A stretch of DNA of 64,000 nucleotides from Myxococcales bacterium (GTDB lineage Bacteria; Myxococcota_A; Polyangia; Palsa-1104; JAEUJZ01), in NCBI GenBank assembly GCA_016794365.1, contig JAEUKB010000065.1, positions 185,104-249,103 of the forward strand, written 5' to 3'. Numbering within the stretch: the first letter of the stretch is position 1; every line of letters starts with the position of its first letter. Below are positions 35,048-43,845 of the stretch, piece after piece. The notes beneath the pieces are model-generated. The model was not told the DNA's origin and made no database searches. It saw nothing but the letters and a program-made list of their open reading frames with translations. The translations under genes and the position numbers were made by a program.

Positions 35048-36222
35048 TGGTTGCCCTCTTCGGTCTTGGTTCGCAGCGCTTCGGCTTCGCGTAGACCGCG
35101 CTCCATCTCGACAAGAAGACCGCTGGAGATGCCTTTTTTGGCGACCTTGATGGCGTTTTGGATCGCTTGGGCCTGGCTGCGTCCGTGTGCTTTGATGAGC
35201 AAGTGATCGAAGCCGAGCAGCGGCGCTCCACCGTACTGTTTCCAGTCGGTCAGATCCTTGAGCTTGCCGATTCCTCCCGACAGCATCGCCAGACCTGCGC
35301 GCCACATTAGCTTTTCTTTGTACGCATAGTGAGCCAGTCGCACCACCGTCTCGGACACGCCTTCCAGCATCTTGAGGACGACGTTGCCGACGAAGCCCGA
35401 GCAGACCACCACGTCGGCGACACCGCGCGGGATGTCTACACCTTCGACGTTGCCGATGAAGTGGATGCCGCGCAGCTGCCTAAGCTGAGCATGCGCAGCG
35501 ACGACTTCTTTGGGGCCTTTGCCTGCTTCGGCACCGTTTGACAGCAGCGCCACCTTGGGCCGGGGATTTTTGGAAATCCGCGACGCATAGGCAGAGCCCA
35601 TCACCGCGAAGCTGACCAGATCCTCTGCCGTCACATCGAGCGTCGCACCGACATCGAGGATCAGCGAAAACGGATCGTCTTTTTCGCCGCGTCGTACCTC
35701 GGTGGGATAGACCGCTGCCAGCGCACAGCGACGGATACCGGGCAGTCTCTTCCAGTGCTGTAAGCACGACAGAACCGCCGCTCCGGTGTTGCCTGCGGAC
35801 ACCAGCGCCGACGCTCGACCTTCCGCACACAGTCGCGCTGCCACCGCGATGCTGCTGTCGGGTTTTTGCTCAAGCGCTTCCCGAGGCGACTCGTCCATCG
35901 TGATGACCTGGCTGGCGTGATGAATCGCGATGCGCTCTGCGTCGTAGCGCTGCTTCATCAGCAGTCCATGTAGGCGCGGTGCATCTCCAACGAGCAGCAG
36001 GTGCAGCGGCTCTGAACCATCTCTGCGCTCGTCTGGCTTTTCAGTCGCGTGCTTGTCGCCGGAAGACTTGCCGCTGGTCGATTTGCTTCCCGCTGCATGA
36101 TCACCGGGAGCTTCCAAAGACAGCGCACAAGCCGCAGCGACCACTTCCTCGGGGGCATGGTCACCGCCCATAGCGTCGATAACAATGGTGATGGGTTGGC
36201 GTTCGGTGACGTGACCAGACAT
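35044..36222 (-). CDS. plsX: Acyl-phosphate synthase (phosphate acyltransferase)
   Basis: 392 residues. ITIVIDAMGGDHAPEEVV at the start, ALVSAGNTGAAVLSCL, GATLDVTAEDLVSFAVMG, VEGVDIPRGVADVVVCSGF and GAPLLGFDHLLIKAHGRS are all PlsX blocks. It makes acyl-phosphate from acyl-ACP for PlsY. After residue ~38 there is a ~33-residue low-complexity insert (GSKSTSGKSSGDKHATEK and following) absent from ordinary PlsX. The usual partner fabH is not downstream; an APP1-like phosphatase and a patatin follow instead. Confidence 0.95.
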   Translation of the reverse strand: MSGHVTERQPITIVIDAMGGDHAPEEVVAAACALSLEAPGDHAAGSKSTSGKSSGDKHATEKPDERRDGSEPLHLLLVGDAPRLHGLLMKQRYDAERIAIHHASQVITMDESPREALEQKPDSSIAVAARLCAEGRASALVSAGNTGAAVLSCLQHWKRLPGIRRCALAAVYPTEVRRGEKDDPFSLILDVGATLDVTAEDLVSFAVMGSAYASRISKNPRPKVALLSNGAEAGKGPKEVVAAHAQLRQLRGIHFIGNVEGVDIPRGVADVVVCSGFVGNVVLKMLEGVSETVVRLAHYAYKEKLMWRAGLAMLSGGIGKLKDLTDWKQYGGAPLLGFDHLLIKAHGRSQAQAIQNAIKVAKKGISSGLLVEMERGLREAEALRTKTEEGNQ

Positions 36223-36321
36223 CTGGATTTCACCATATCACGCGCTGCCAGGGTTTGCGGTTTGCGGTGCGCGGTGCTTCCGGAACTTGCGCGCGGGCTC
36301 CCTCGCAGGGCGGCATAACGG

Positions 36322-36351
36322 TTGATTTCTTGGCCAAAAACGCCGTACGAT
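36322..36351 (+). promoter_or_regulatory. Candidate sigma70-type promoter
   Basis: TTGATT (36322-36327), an 18-bp spacer, then TACGAT (36346-36351). It lies in the 228-bp divergent gap between plsX and the small zinc-ribbon gene and points at the latter. Leader length to the GTG at 36451 would be ~90 bases. Confidence 0.45.
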
Positions 36352-36450
36352 AAGGACCACCACACACCCTCACTTCTGACGGCAGTTCACACGCAGTGAC
36401 GCGCTCATCAGGAGGCCGGGTTCCAGTTGGTTCACTTTGGGGAGGGCAGC

Positions 36451-36654
36451 GTGAGCGAGGACGACATCATCTATTGGCAAGATGTCCTGGAACTGGTGCA
36501 GGCGGGAAAGACCGCGAACCTAAAGTGTCCCTTCTGCCAAGGCGATACGCTGACGGTCACCAAGCGTGAGCGCGTCACTTCCGTACAGTGTACGGCCAAG
36601 AAGTGCGGACACTTCATTGAAGGACGTTTTTCCGCAGAAGATGTGGCGGAGTAA
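36451..36654 (+). CDS. Small zinc-ribbon protein
   Basis: 67 residues from GTG 36451, preceded by GGAGGG. It has CPFC and, 20 residues later, CTAKKC (LKCPFCQGDTLTVTKRERV, then VQCTAKKCGHFIEGRF), the spacing of a treble-clef or rubredoxin-like zinc knuckle. An in-frame TTG at 36427 would add eight residues. The function is unknown. It precedes the baseplate operon by 350 bp; two more zinc ribbons are encoded within that operon. Confidence 0.72.
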   Translation: MSEDDIIYWQDVLELVQAGKTANLKCPFCQGDTLTVTKRERVTSVQCTAKKCGHFIEGRFSAEDVAE

Positions 36655-37006
36655 GTCCAGGTAGGAATCGGTTGGGAGTCGTTAGGGAGTCGTTAGGGAG
36701 TCGCTTGGGAGTCTCTGTCGGAGTCCTTGGGAATTGCTTAGGAATCGCACAAGGAATCACACCAGCGCTTCATGTCTTCCGTCTGGAAACGATGTATGGA
36801 CGACCCCTACGATGGATTCCTAATCAGGTGGTCAGCGAAGCAAGAAAGTTTGGGTTCGTGAGCATTTGGGAGTGAAGCTGTTGATGCAGGATCGGCTATA
36901 TTCTTGCTTCGCTGGGATAGAAGGTTTTGGGGCTTGCGGATAGCGGTGTACGCGTTTGGTTTTGATGCACAAGCCACATCGTTTGTGAGGAGAAAAGGGA
37001 CAGAAC
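36655..37006. other. 352-bp gene-free leader of the baseplate operon
   Basis: Holds the 11-bp repeat array, then ~240 bp visibly poorer in GC than the surroundings. TATATT at 36897-36902 could be a -10 box, without a good -35. AGGAGAAAAGGG just before 37007 is the ribosome site of the gp25-like gene. Short frames here are built from the repeats and look like chance. Confidence 0.5.
36664..36760 (+). repeat. Degenerate ~11-bp tandem repeats (GGAGTCGTTAG)
   Basis: Nine copies of a GGA[AG]TC-type core follow each other at 10-12 bp steps, mostly 11 (for example GGGAGTCGTTA twice in a row at ~36680-36702). The start and end copies carry AATC, the middle ones AGTC. The step is close to one turn of the DNA helix, so the cores lie on one face. 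It lies just after the zinc-ribbon gene. Confidence 0.85.
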
Positions 37007-37408
37007 ATGGCGCGCAACTTCCTCGGAAAAGGATGGCGCTATCCGGTGATGATAGACCGCCACGGCGGGATGGCGCAGAGCTCTCTCGATGATCTCGTGC
37101 GCGAGTCTATCTTGATCATCCTTGGTACTGCTCCTGGCGAGCGTGTGATGCGTCCGTACTTCGGATGTGACATTCACGAGCTGCTGTTTGCTCCGAACAA
37201 CGTCAACACCGCTGGACTTGCAGCCCACTACGTTGTCGAGGCGCTAGAGAAATGGGAGCCCCGCGTCGAGGATGTCTTCGCCGATGCGAACCCAGATCCG
37301 AATGAGCCTCATAAGCTGATCATCGATATCAAGTACAAGATTCGCGGCCAGAACGTTACTCGAAACCTCGTCTATCCGTTCTATCTGCGCAGGAGAGATC
37401 AAGAATGA
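37007..37408 (+). CDS. gp25-like baseplate wedge protein (contractile injection system)
   Basis: 133 residues. The gp25/W core is clear: SLDDLVRESILIILGTAPGE, RVMRPYFGCDIHELLFAPNN. In phage T4, type VI secretion and extracellular injection systems this protein joins baseplate to sheath. A strong AGGAG site precedes the ATG. It overlaps the next gene by 4 bp. It is the first gene of an eleven-gene run to 51045. Confidence 0.93.
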   Translation: MARNFLGKGWRYPVMIDRHGGMAQSSLDDLVRESILIILGTAPGERVMRPYFGCDIHELLFAPNNVNTAGLAAHYVVEALEKWEPRVEDVFADANPDPNEPHKLIIDIKYKIRGQNVTRNLVYPFYLRRRDQE

Positions 37409-40400
37409 TCCCGACGCCGAAACTGGACGATCGGACGTACGCCGATATCATTGCCGAGGCCATTCGGCTGATTCCTAGGTACTGTCCAGAGTGGACGAAC
37501 CACAATCCCTCTGATCCAGGTATCACCATCTTGGAACTCTGTTCCTGGATGACAGAGCTGATTCTGTATCGACTGAACAAGGTTCCAGAGAAGAACTATC
37601 TGACCTTCCTGGACATGCTTGGAATCAAGCTTCAGGCGGCCCAGCCAGCCAGAGCACTCCTTACGTTCAAGCTGGCGGAAGGAGTCGAGCGTCAGACGAT
37701 TCGTCGCGGCCTACAGGTGTCCACTCCGCAGGCCGATGAGGATGATGCAGTCCTGTTCGAGACACAGCGCGATCTGACCGTGATCAGCGCAAACCTCGAT
37801 CGCTGCTTTTCCTATTTCGATGAAGCGTATTCCGATAACTCTCCCTATCTGCAAGGAGAGCGTACGGAAGGCTTCCTGGCCTTTGCAGGAGCCGAGCGCG
37901 TTGATCGATTCATCTACCTGGGTGATGAGCGCCTGATCGGAGTCAATGACTCGACGGTGCTACGGCTCCGTTTGACGGCTCCTGAGCACGGCGGACGTGA
38001 CCTTGCGCGGCTGCTGAACTGGGAATACTGGAACGGAAGACGCTGGCGCGAGCTGACGCTTTCACAGCTAGAAGTAGAGCGCGGCGAGGTCATCTTCCAA
38101 GGCGTGGTCGATATTCAAAAGACCACGGTGAACGGTCTAGAAACGTACTGGATTCGCGGCAGACTTGCGGAAGTTCCGCGCTCTCCAGCGGAGACAGAAG
38201 TCGATACCGTTCGCGGCGTCATCGAGGTCACGGGAGAAGGAATCCTTCCCGACCAAGCGTTTGCCAACCTGGATAACAACGTCTTCATTGCGCTGGATCT
38301 CGGGAAGAACGTCCATCCGTTTGGTACAGAGCCAAAGCCCGATCACGTCCTGTATCTGGCATCGCAAGAAGCGCTCAGTCAGCTTGGTGTGCAAGTCGAG
38401 ATCGACTTTGCGCTGAGCGATCCGCAGATTGCGCCACCTCCCAAAGCCAGTGATGACCTCATCATGTCGTGGGAGTACTTCGACGGAAAGAAGTGGCGGA
38501 TCTTAGGAAAGAGCACTCCTTCTGGAAAGCCTCCGCAGGGTTGGGAACAGAGCGTGCTTGGTTTTGTCGATGGAACCAACGCGTTCACCAAGGGCGGGAC
38601 GGTGCGCTTTAACCGGCCTCCTGATCTGCAACCGGGCGAAGTAACGGGCGAGCCAAACTACTGGATTCGCATCCGCATCGAGCAAGGTGACTTCGGTATT
38701 CCGGGCGCGTACATGCTCGACAATGACAAGTGGGTCTGGCGCGACGAGCGTCCGCTCAAACCACCTGCGTTCAAGAGCATCGGAATCCGCTATCAGACCG
38801 ATCTTGATCACCTAAAGTACTTCGTTTCCTATAACGACTTTCGGTATCGCGATCACTCCGAAGAGGAGAAAAACGAATACCGACCGTTCCAGCCATTCCA
38901 GGCAATTGCCGACGAAGGCGCTGCGGTGTATCTGGGATTCGATCATCGTCTTCCCAATGAAACGATGAGCCTGTATTTCCAGTTCCAAGAGAGCACGGTT
39001 CTGGAACAGGACTTCTCTCACGCAGAGCATCTGACGCAGTACTACGAAAAGCGAAAGACGATCTGGGAACCCGAACAGCGCATCGCTTGGGAGTACTACA
39101 ACGGAAAGGCTTGGGTGACGCTGGTTGTCGCGGACGGAACCAAGAACTTTACGGAGTCCGGCTTCATCGACTTTGTCGGTCCGGACGACATGGAAAAGAC
39201 GCTGAAGTTTACCGAAGACCGCTTCTGGATTCGGGCGCGACTGGAAATGGGTGGCTACATCAAGCCGCCGCGCATCCGTCGCATCCTGCAAAACACGGTC
39301 GAGGTGGCCAACGTCCGTACTGTTCGCGATGAGATCCTCGGTTCGTCGGATGGCACGCCGCTACAGAGCTACACGCTGCTGCACGGGCCGCTGCTCGGCG
39401 GGCAGGTGATCGAAGTTCGCGAGCGTGAAGAGCCGATTCCAGACGAGATCGAAGAGCTGGGTGAGCACGCAGTCCGCGTCGCAGAAGATCGCGAAGGCGG
39501 CTACATGGTTCGCTGGAAAGAAGTCGAGAGCTTCTTTGAGTCGGGTCCGAAGTCGCGTCACTACATCATCGATCCGCTGACGCGACAGGTGCGCTTTGGC
39601 GACGGAATTCGCGGCATGGTGCCTCCGGTCAGTCGGAACACCGTCATCGCCAACGAATATCGCGTCGGTGGTGGTTCCAAAGGCAACGTCAACGCATTCA
39701 CGCTTACGTCGCTGACGCGCGCGGTTCCGTACATCGAAAAGGTCTACAACGTCCTTCCTGCCGTCGGTGGCGCTGACGCAGAAACGGTCGAGCAGGCCAA
39801 AGAGCGCGCACCGCTGCAAATCAAGAGCCGCGATCGCGCGGTCACAGCGGAAGACTTCGAGACGCTGGCGATGCGATCGACGACGAGCATTGCTCGGGCG
39901 AAGGCGCTGTCGTCGGACGATCAAGCGGGACACGTTCACTTGGTCATCATCCCGCGCGGCGACGAAAAGAACCTGGATCTGACGCGCAAGCTGGTTCCGC
40001 CGCCGGAGCTGTGTCGGTTCGTTCGCAACTACCTGGATGAGCGACGGCTGATTACCACGATCCTCGACGTGACCAAGCCGGACTATGTGGAGATCTCGCT
40101 GAAGATCACGCTGATCCGTCGCACCGTCGGTCAGAGCGAGCGTCTGCGCACCGAAATCGAGCAGCGTATGCGTCGTTATCTGCATCCGCTCGTCGGTGGC
40201 AAAGACGGAAAAGGCTGGCAGTTTGGACGCCCGATCTATCGCACCGATCTGGTCCACATGGTGGAAGACATTCCCGGCATCGAGGCGATTGAGTCGATCC
40301 AAATCTACGATGAGGACCGTCGCATCAACGTCGATAGCGTGCGACTGAACGAAGACGAGCTGCCCCATGTCGTCAACGTTGCTGTCGTCGAGCGCGTCCG

Positions 40401-40416
40401 TCAGGAGATGATCTGA
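37405..40416 (+). CDS. Baseplate J / gp6-like assembly protein
   Basis: 1003 residues, the size of the large baseplate proteins of Afp/PVC-like systems (Afp11). N-terminus: TNHNPSDPGITILELCSWM, LILYRLNKVPEKNYLTFLDM. C-terminus: IKSRDRAVTAEDFETLAMRS, ARAKAL, VHLVIIPRGDE, and a final wedge-like part. Between them a module beginning WEY[WFY][ND]G[RK]xW occurs three times (residues ~206, ~356, ~562), each ending in a YWIR/FWIR strand, probably repeated beta-sandwich domains. The first ~1.9 kb is lower in GC and uses other codons than the rest. It overlaps the next gene by 1 bp (TGATG). Confidence 0.93.
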   Translation: MIPTPKLDDRTYADIIAEAIRLIPRYCPEWTNHNPSDPGITILELCSWMTELILYRLNKVPEKNYLTFLDMLGIKLQAAQPARALLTFKLAEGVERQTIRRGLQVSTPQADEDDAVLFETQRDLTVISANLDRCFSYFDEAYSDNSPYLQGERTEGFLAFAGAERVDRFIYLGDERLIGVNDSTVLRLRLTAPEHGGRDLARLLNWEYWNGRRWRELTLSQLEVERGEVIFQGVVDIQKTTVNGLETYWIRGRLAEVPRSPAETEVDTVRGVIEVTGEGILPDQAFANLDNNVFIALDLGKNVHPFGTEPKPDHVLYLASQEALSQLGVQVEIDFALSDPQIAPPPKASDDLIMSWEYFDGKKWRILGKSTPSGKPPQGWEQSVLGFVDGTNAFTKGGTVRFNRPPDLQPGEVTGEPNYWIRIRIEQGDFGIPGAYMLDNDKWVWRDERPLKPPAFKSIGIRYQTDLDHLKYFVSYNDFRYRDHSEEEKNEYRPFQPFQAIADEGAAVYLGFDHRLPNETMSLYFQFQESTVLEQDFSHAEHLTQYYEKRKTIWEPEQRIAWEYYNGKAWVTLVVADGTKNFTESGFIDFVGPDDMEKTLKFTEDRFWIRARLEMGGYIKPPRIRRILQNTVEVANVRTVRDEILGSSDGTPLQSYTLLHGPLLGGQVIEVREREEPIPDEIEELGEHAVRVAEDREGGYMVRWKEVESFFESGPKSRHYIIDPLTRQVRFGDGIRGMVPPVSRNTVIANEYRVGGGSKGNVNAFTLTSLTRAVPYIEKVYNVLPAVGGADAETVEQAKERAPLQIKSRDRAVTAEDFETLAMRSTTSIARAKALSSDDQAGHVHLVIIPRGDEKNLDLTRKLVPPPELCRFVRNYLDERRLITTILDVTKPDYVEISLKITLIRRTVGQSERLRTEIEQRMRRYLHPLVGGKDGKGWQFGRPIYRTDLVHMVEDIPGIEAIESIQIYDEDRRINVDSVRLNEDELPHVVNVAVVERVRQEMI

Positions 40417-42158
40417 TGCTGCAAGAGCGCGAGCCCATGCAGCGTCGCCTGGTCCGCGTTCCCGACGTGGTTGGGCTGAACCTGCAGAAGGCTCTGCTAC
40501 TGATTCAGCACGCTGGCCTCAAGGTCGGCGCGGTGCTGTACAAGGAAAGCTACGAGGAAAAGGACACGATCCTCGAGCAGAAGCCGCAGCGCGGGCAGAT
40601 GGTCTACGCGTCGGACGAAGTGACGCTGTGGACTTCGCGAGAGAGCTACATCAAGTGGCTGCCTGCGATTTACCAGCGCTCCGACGCGACGGGACGAAAC
40701 TACGTTCGCGATCTGCTGTGGGTGATCCAGCACCTGTTTGGGTCGATCGAGACGATGCTCGATACGATCCACCTGTACTTTGACTCGTACGAGACGCCGG
40801 AGCACTTCCTTCCGTGGCTGGCCGCTTGGTCGGCCATGCTTCTGGAGCCGGACTGGCCCGTATCGAAGAAGCGACGCCTGATCAAAAAGGCGATGGAGCT
40901 GTATCGGCTGCGCGGCACGGTGCGCGGTCTGAAGCTGTTCATCTCGCTGTTTACCGGATTTGAGCCGCATCTGGCGGAAAATGAGTGGCCGTTTAACGGC
41001 TTCCGAATTGGTGTGTCTTCGACGGTGGGAATCGATACGGTCATCCTGCCGCCGGTGGACAAAGCGCACTCGTTCGTCGTGGTGATGCCGCACAAGTTCA
41101 AGGATGTCACCAGCCAGTCGATCATCCGTCTCCATGAGATCATCGAGATGGAAAAGCCGTCGCACAGCACGTACATGCTGAAGTTCGAGGATCCTCGTCA
41201 GGCTGTCGAGGAGCGCGAGTTCTATCGCATCGGCGTGACCTCGGGCGTAAACGTCGGTCAGGAAGTGGTGACGCCGCTGCCGCTCGATGCTGAGACGGGC
41301 GAACCGGAGTATCCGAAGGAGCCGGTGATGCCGCCGCCGCCGCCGAATCCGTCGGTGTACGAGCTGTTCGGGACGAAGAAGCGACAGCTTCCGCCGATCG
41401 TCGGTGCGGCCAAGGCTGACAATGCTCCCGTCGAAGGTCGCGAAGTCACGTCGAGCAAGTACGGCTTCGAGGGTGCGCGTGAGTTCCGTCTCGATGACAT
41501 CATGAAAGAGCTGCTGGCACGCGCTGGACTCGAGCAGAGCGTCGATGTGTCCGTCGAGACTGGCTCGGGTACTGGCGAAGCAAGCAGCGTCGTACTGGAA
41601 GAGCTGGCCAAGACCGATGTCGGACCCGCGCAGAGCGACGAAGCGGTGCTCGAGTCGACGCTGCTCGGTCAAGACGATGTCGCGGCGAAGCTGGCAAGTC
41701 CCAGTGCAGCGTCAGTCGAGACAGTCAGCGAAGAGAGCAGCAAGACGCCGGTCACAGAGCCTGCGTCCGCGACGGCAGATGAGGAACAAAACATTCCTCG
41801 TGCGGGCCTTGGTGCCACCGTCGAAGGCGGGGTCAAAGGCCGTCAGCCCAAAGTCGATATCGATGTCAGCATCGAAGAGATTGGCGGCGACGAGATCGAA
41901 GAAGTCAACGCCGACGACTGGATTCAAGTGGCTGAGTCTGCGACGGACAGCAAGCCCGAGGTCAAGCCCGAGGTCAAGGCTTCGAGCAAGCCCGAGAGCG
42001 AGGGCGTGGCCAAGGTCAGCAGCACGGCCAGCGTTGAAGGCAGCGTCCAGACGGGCGGGCCTCGCGTCGAAATCGAGATCGAGAAGCGCGAAGTTCCAAG
42101 TGATGAAGGCCAAGCGCCAAGCGGCAGCGACACGCCTTCCGACGGTTCCAAGAAATAG
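40416..42158 (+). CDS. gpI-like baseplate/tail protein with N-terminal PASTA domain and acidic tail
   Basis: 580 residues in three parts. Residues ~9-72 are a PASTA module (RVPDVVGLNLQKALLLIQHA; ILEQKPQRGQMVYASDEVTL). Residues ~75-265 match the phage tail protein I/Afp12 family (WLPAIYQRSDATGRNYVRDL, then HFLPWLAAWSAMLLEPDWP, RRLIKKAMELYRLRGTVRGL). Residues ~290-580 are disordered, rich in Ser/Glu/Val/Lys and repeated KPEVKPEVK-like stretches. PASTA domains bind peptidoglycan fragments in kinases and PBPs, so its fusion to a baseplate part suggests anchoring to the cell wall. Confidence 0.88.
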   Translation: MLQEREPMQRRLVRVPDVVGLNLQKALLLIQHAGLKVGAVLYKESYEEKDTILEQKPQRGQMVYASDEVTLWTSRESYIKWLPAIYQRSDATGRNYVRDLLWVIQHLFGSIETMLDTIHLYFDSYETPEHFLPWLAAWSAMLLEPDWPVSKKRRLIKKAMELYRLRGTVRGLKLFISLFTGFEPHLAENEWPFNGFRIGVSSTVGIDTVILPPVDKAHSFVVVMPHKFKDVTSQSIIRLHEIIEMEKPSHSTYMLKFEDPRQAVEEREFYRIGVTSGVNVGQEVVTPLPLDAETGEPEYPKEPVMPPPPPNPSVYELFGTKKRQLPPIVGAAKADNAPVEGREVTSSKYGFEGAREFRLDDIMKELLARAGLEQSVDVSVETGSGTGEASSVVLEELAKTDVGPAQSDEAVLESTLLGQDDVAAKLASPSAASVETVSEESSKTPVTEPASATADEEQNIPRAGLGATVEGGVKGRQPKVDIDVSIEEIGGDEIEEVNADDWIQVAESATDSKPEVKPEVKASSKPESEGVAKVSSTASVEGSVQTGGPRVEIEIEKREVPSDEGQAPSGSDTPSDGSKK

Positions 42159-42193
42159 GAAACTTCTAACCAGGGTTCCCAGCGAGGGGCACG

Positions 42194-43828
42194 ATGGCGA
42201 CTGAGAGTGAGAGCAAAGTCAAGGGCTTCAAGCGGATCAACTTCTTTAAGGGCTTTCTCACCACCGAGCATGACTGGAACGATGCCGAGCGGTACCACAT
42301 CGAGAAGCGCCGTCTGCACAACAAGATGATGCACGCGCCCGGCGTGGTCTTCGGGTTCAGCGGCGATCTCAAGGTGACTGCGCGTCCTCGTGGCGATCTC
42401 TCGGTCGAGATTCAGCCCGGCTACGCCGTCGATGGCCAGGGTCGCGACCTGATGCTCTGGGACGCCGAGATCAAGACGCTCGTCCTCGAAGAGTACAAGC
42501 TGCCGCAGACCATCTACATCGTGCTGCGCTACTACGAGCAAGAGACGGACTTTATCGCCTACAAGGAAAACGCGGCCTACAAGGGGCATCGGCGGATTCT
42601 GGAAGGCTGCAAGGTTGAGATCTCGCAGACTGCGCCGGACATTCGGGAAGAAGTCGAGCTTGCGCGGATTTTGCTTGACAAAAACGCAACTCGTATTCGT
42701 GACGCGCGCGATCCGAATGAGCCGAAAGCCAACGAGATCGATCTGCGCTTTGTGCCGCGAGCGGGTGTCGCAGGCTCGTCGATTGATCCAGTGCTGCGGA
42801 TTCGCTTGGCGCTGCTGCTCGATCGGATGCGTCGGCTGCTGCTGGCGATGGCGCGGGACAACAAAGTGGAAACGGCGCACGACGCGCTGGCGGGCGTGAT
42901 TGCGGCGCAGACGCTGCACACGGCGGATCTGCTCGACAACCGCAACGGACACGAAATCCTGAACATGCTGGTGCAGCTTCAGGACGAGCTGACCAAGGAT
43001 GTCGAGGTCAATCACCCGCAGCTTGGCCAGAAAAAAGAGTTTGGCAACTACAAGAAGAACCTCGACATCGTAAAAGGCCTGCTCGGCGAGCGTCGCAACA
43101 CCCCCGAGGCGTTCGACAACATGCTCGTCTACATGGCCAAAGGTGCCGAGGAGCTGGCACCGCTTTACGGTGGCGAAGCGACGGAATCAGGACCGCCGAC
43201 GCCGGGTCCGGTGCAGACGGTGCCTTCCGACGACGGCAAGGCCAAGGTCGAAGCCGCCGACAAGGACAAAAAGCCGCGCGGTAGCTACGGTCCAAACGAG
43301 ATCCCGCCCGACGACATGGAGCGCATCAAGGGCATCTCCGAGCAGGATCTGCCGATGGAGCTGGAGATCAACGGCGAGACCTGGGTCCGCATCGACATGA
43401 TCAAGGTCATGGACACCGACTCGGAGAGCGCGCACGACCTGAAGATTCAGGAAGCGCGTGACTCGTACCGGTCGCGTCAGCGGCTCAAGTATCCCGACGG
43501 CAAGTCGCTCGAAGATGTCGGTCGCGCCCACGTCTCTGGCTTCGTCACGTACAAGGTCAAAGGCGTCACGCCCGGCAAGCGACTGCTCATCGTCCGTCGC
43601 ATGGACTACGTCTACGGCGACTACTCGCTGGAGTTCGAGGTCGATGGCAAAAAAGCTGGCGTGTGCGAGTGCCCCGGCACCGACCGCATCAACCGCTGGC
43701 GCAACTGGCCGCACATCGTTCCTGCCGAGTTTGTGGTCCGTGCGGAGCCAAACGTGAAGCAAATCGCGGTCACGGCTGGTCGCGACATCAACATGTTCCG
43801 TTACTGGTTCTACCAGCCGAGGCAATAA
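42194..43828 (+). CDS. Baseplate-operon protein of unknown function
   Basis: 544 residues. The N-terminal block FKRINFFKGFLTTEHDWNDA, ERYHIEKRRLHNKMMHAPGV, VFGFSG is like a motif (FF-G--LT--D-----YH--KRR-HN---H--GVV-G) common at the start of proteins in contractile-injection loci. Residues ~95-300 are mainly helical, ~320-360 a Pro/Lys/Asp linker, and the C-terminal ~180 residues look beta-rich (ARPKY-like, LEFEVDGKKAGVCECPGTDR). There is no signal peptide or membrane segment. It may be a fibre or adaptor, but that is only by position. Confidence 0.72.
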   Translation: MATESESKVKGFKRINFFKGFLTTEHDWNDAERYHIEKRRLHNKMMHAPGVVFGFSGDLKVTARPRGDLSVEIQPGYAVDGQGRDLMLWDAEIKTLVLEEYKLPQTIYIVLRYYEQETDFIAYKENAAYKGHRRILEGCKVEISQTAPDIREEVELARILLDKNATRIRDARDPNEPKANEIDLRFVPRAGVAGSSIDPVLRIRLALLLDRMRRLLLAMARDNKVETAHDALAGVIAAQTLHTADLLDNRNGHEILNMLVQLQDELTKDVEVNHPQLGQKKEFGNYKKNLDIVKGLLGERRNTPEAFDNMLVYMAKGAEELAPLYGGEATESGPPTPGPVQTVPSDDGKAKVEAADKDKKPRGSYGPNEIPPDDMERIKGISEQDLPMELEINGETWVRIDMIKVMDTDSESAHDLKIQEARDSYRSRQRLKYPDGKSLEDVGRAHVSGFVTYKVKGVTPGKRLLIVRRMDYVYGDYSLEFEVDGKKAGVCECPGTDRINRWRNWPHIVPAEFVVRAEPNVKQIAVTAGRDINMFRYWFYQPRQ

Positions 43829-43845
43829 GGTAAGCTGGACAGGCC

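Noticed and set aside
36672..36875. 67-residue frame after the zinc-ribbon gene
   Set aside because: Its first half is simply the 11-bp repeats translated; no ribosome site.
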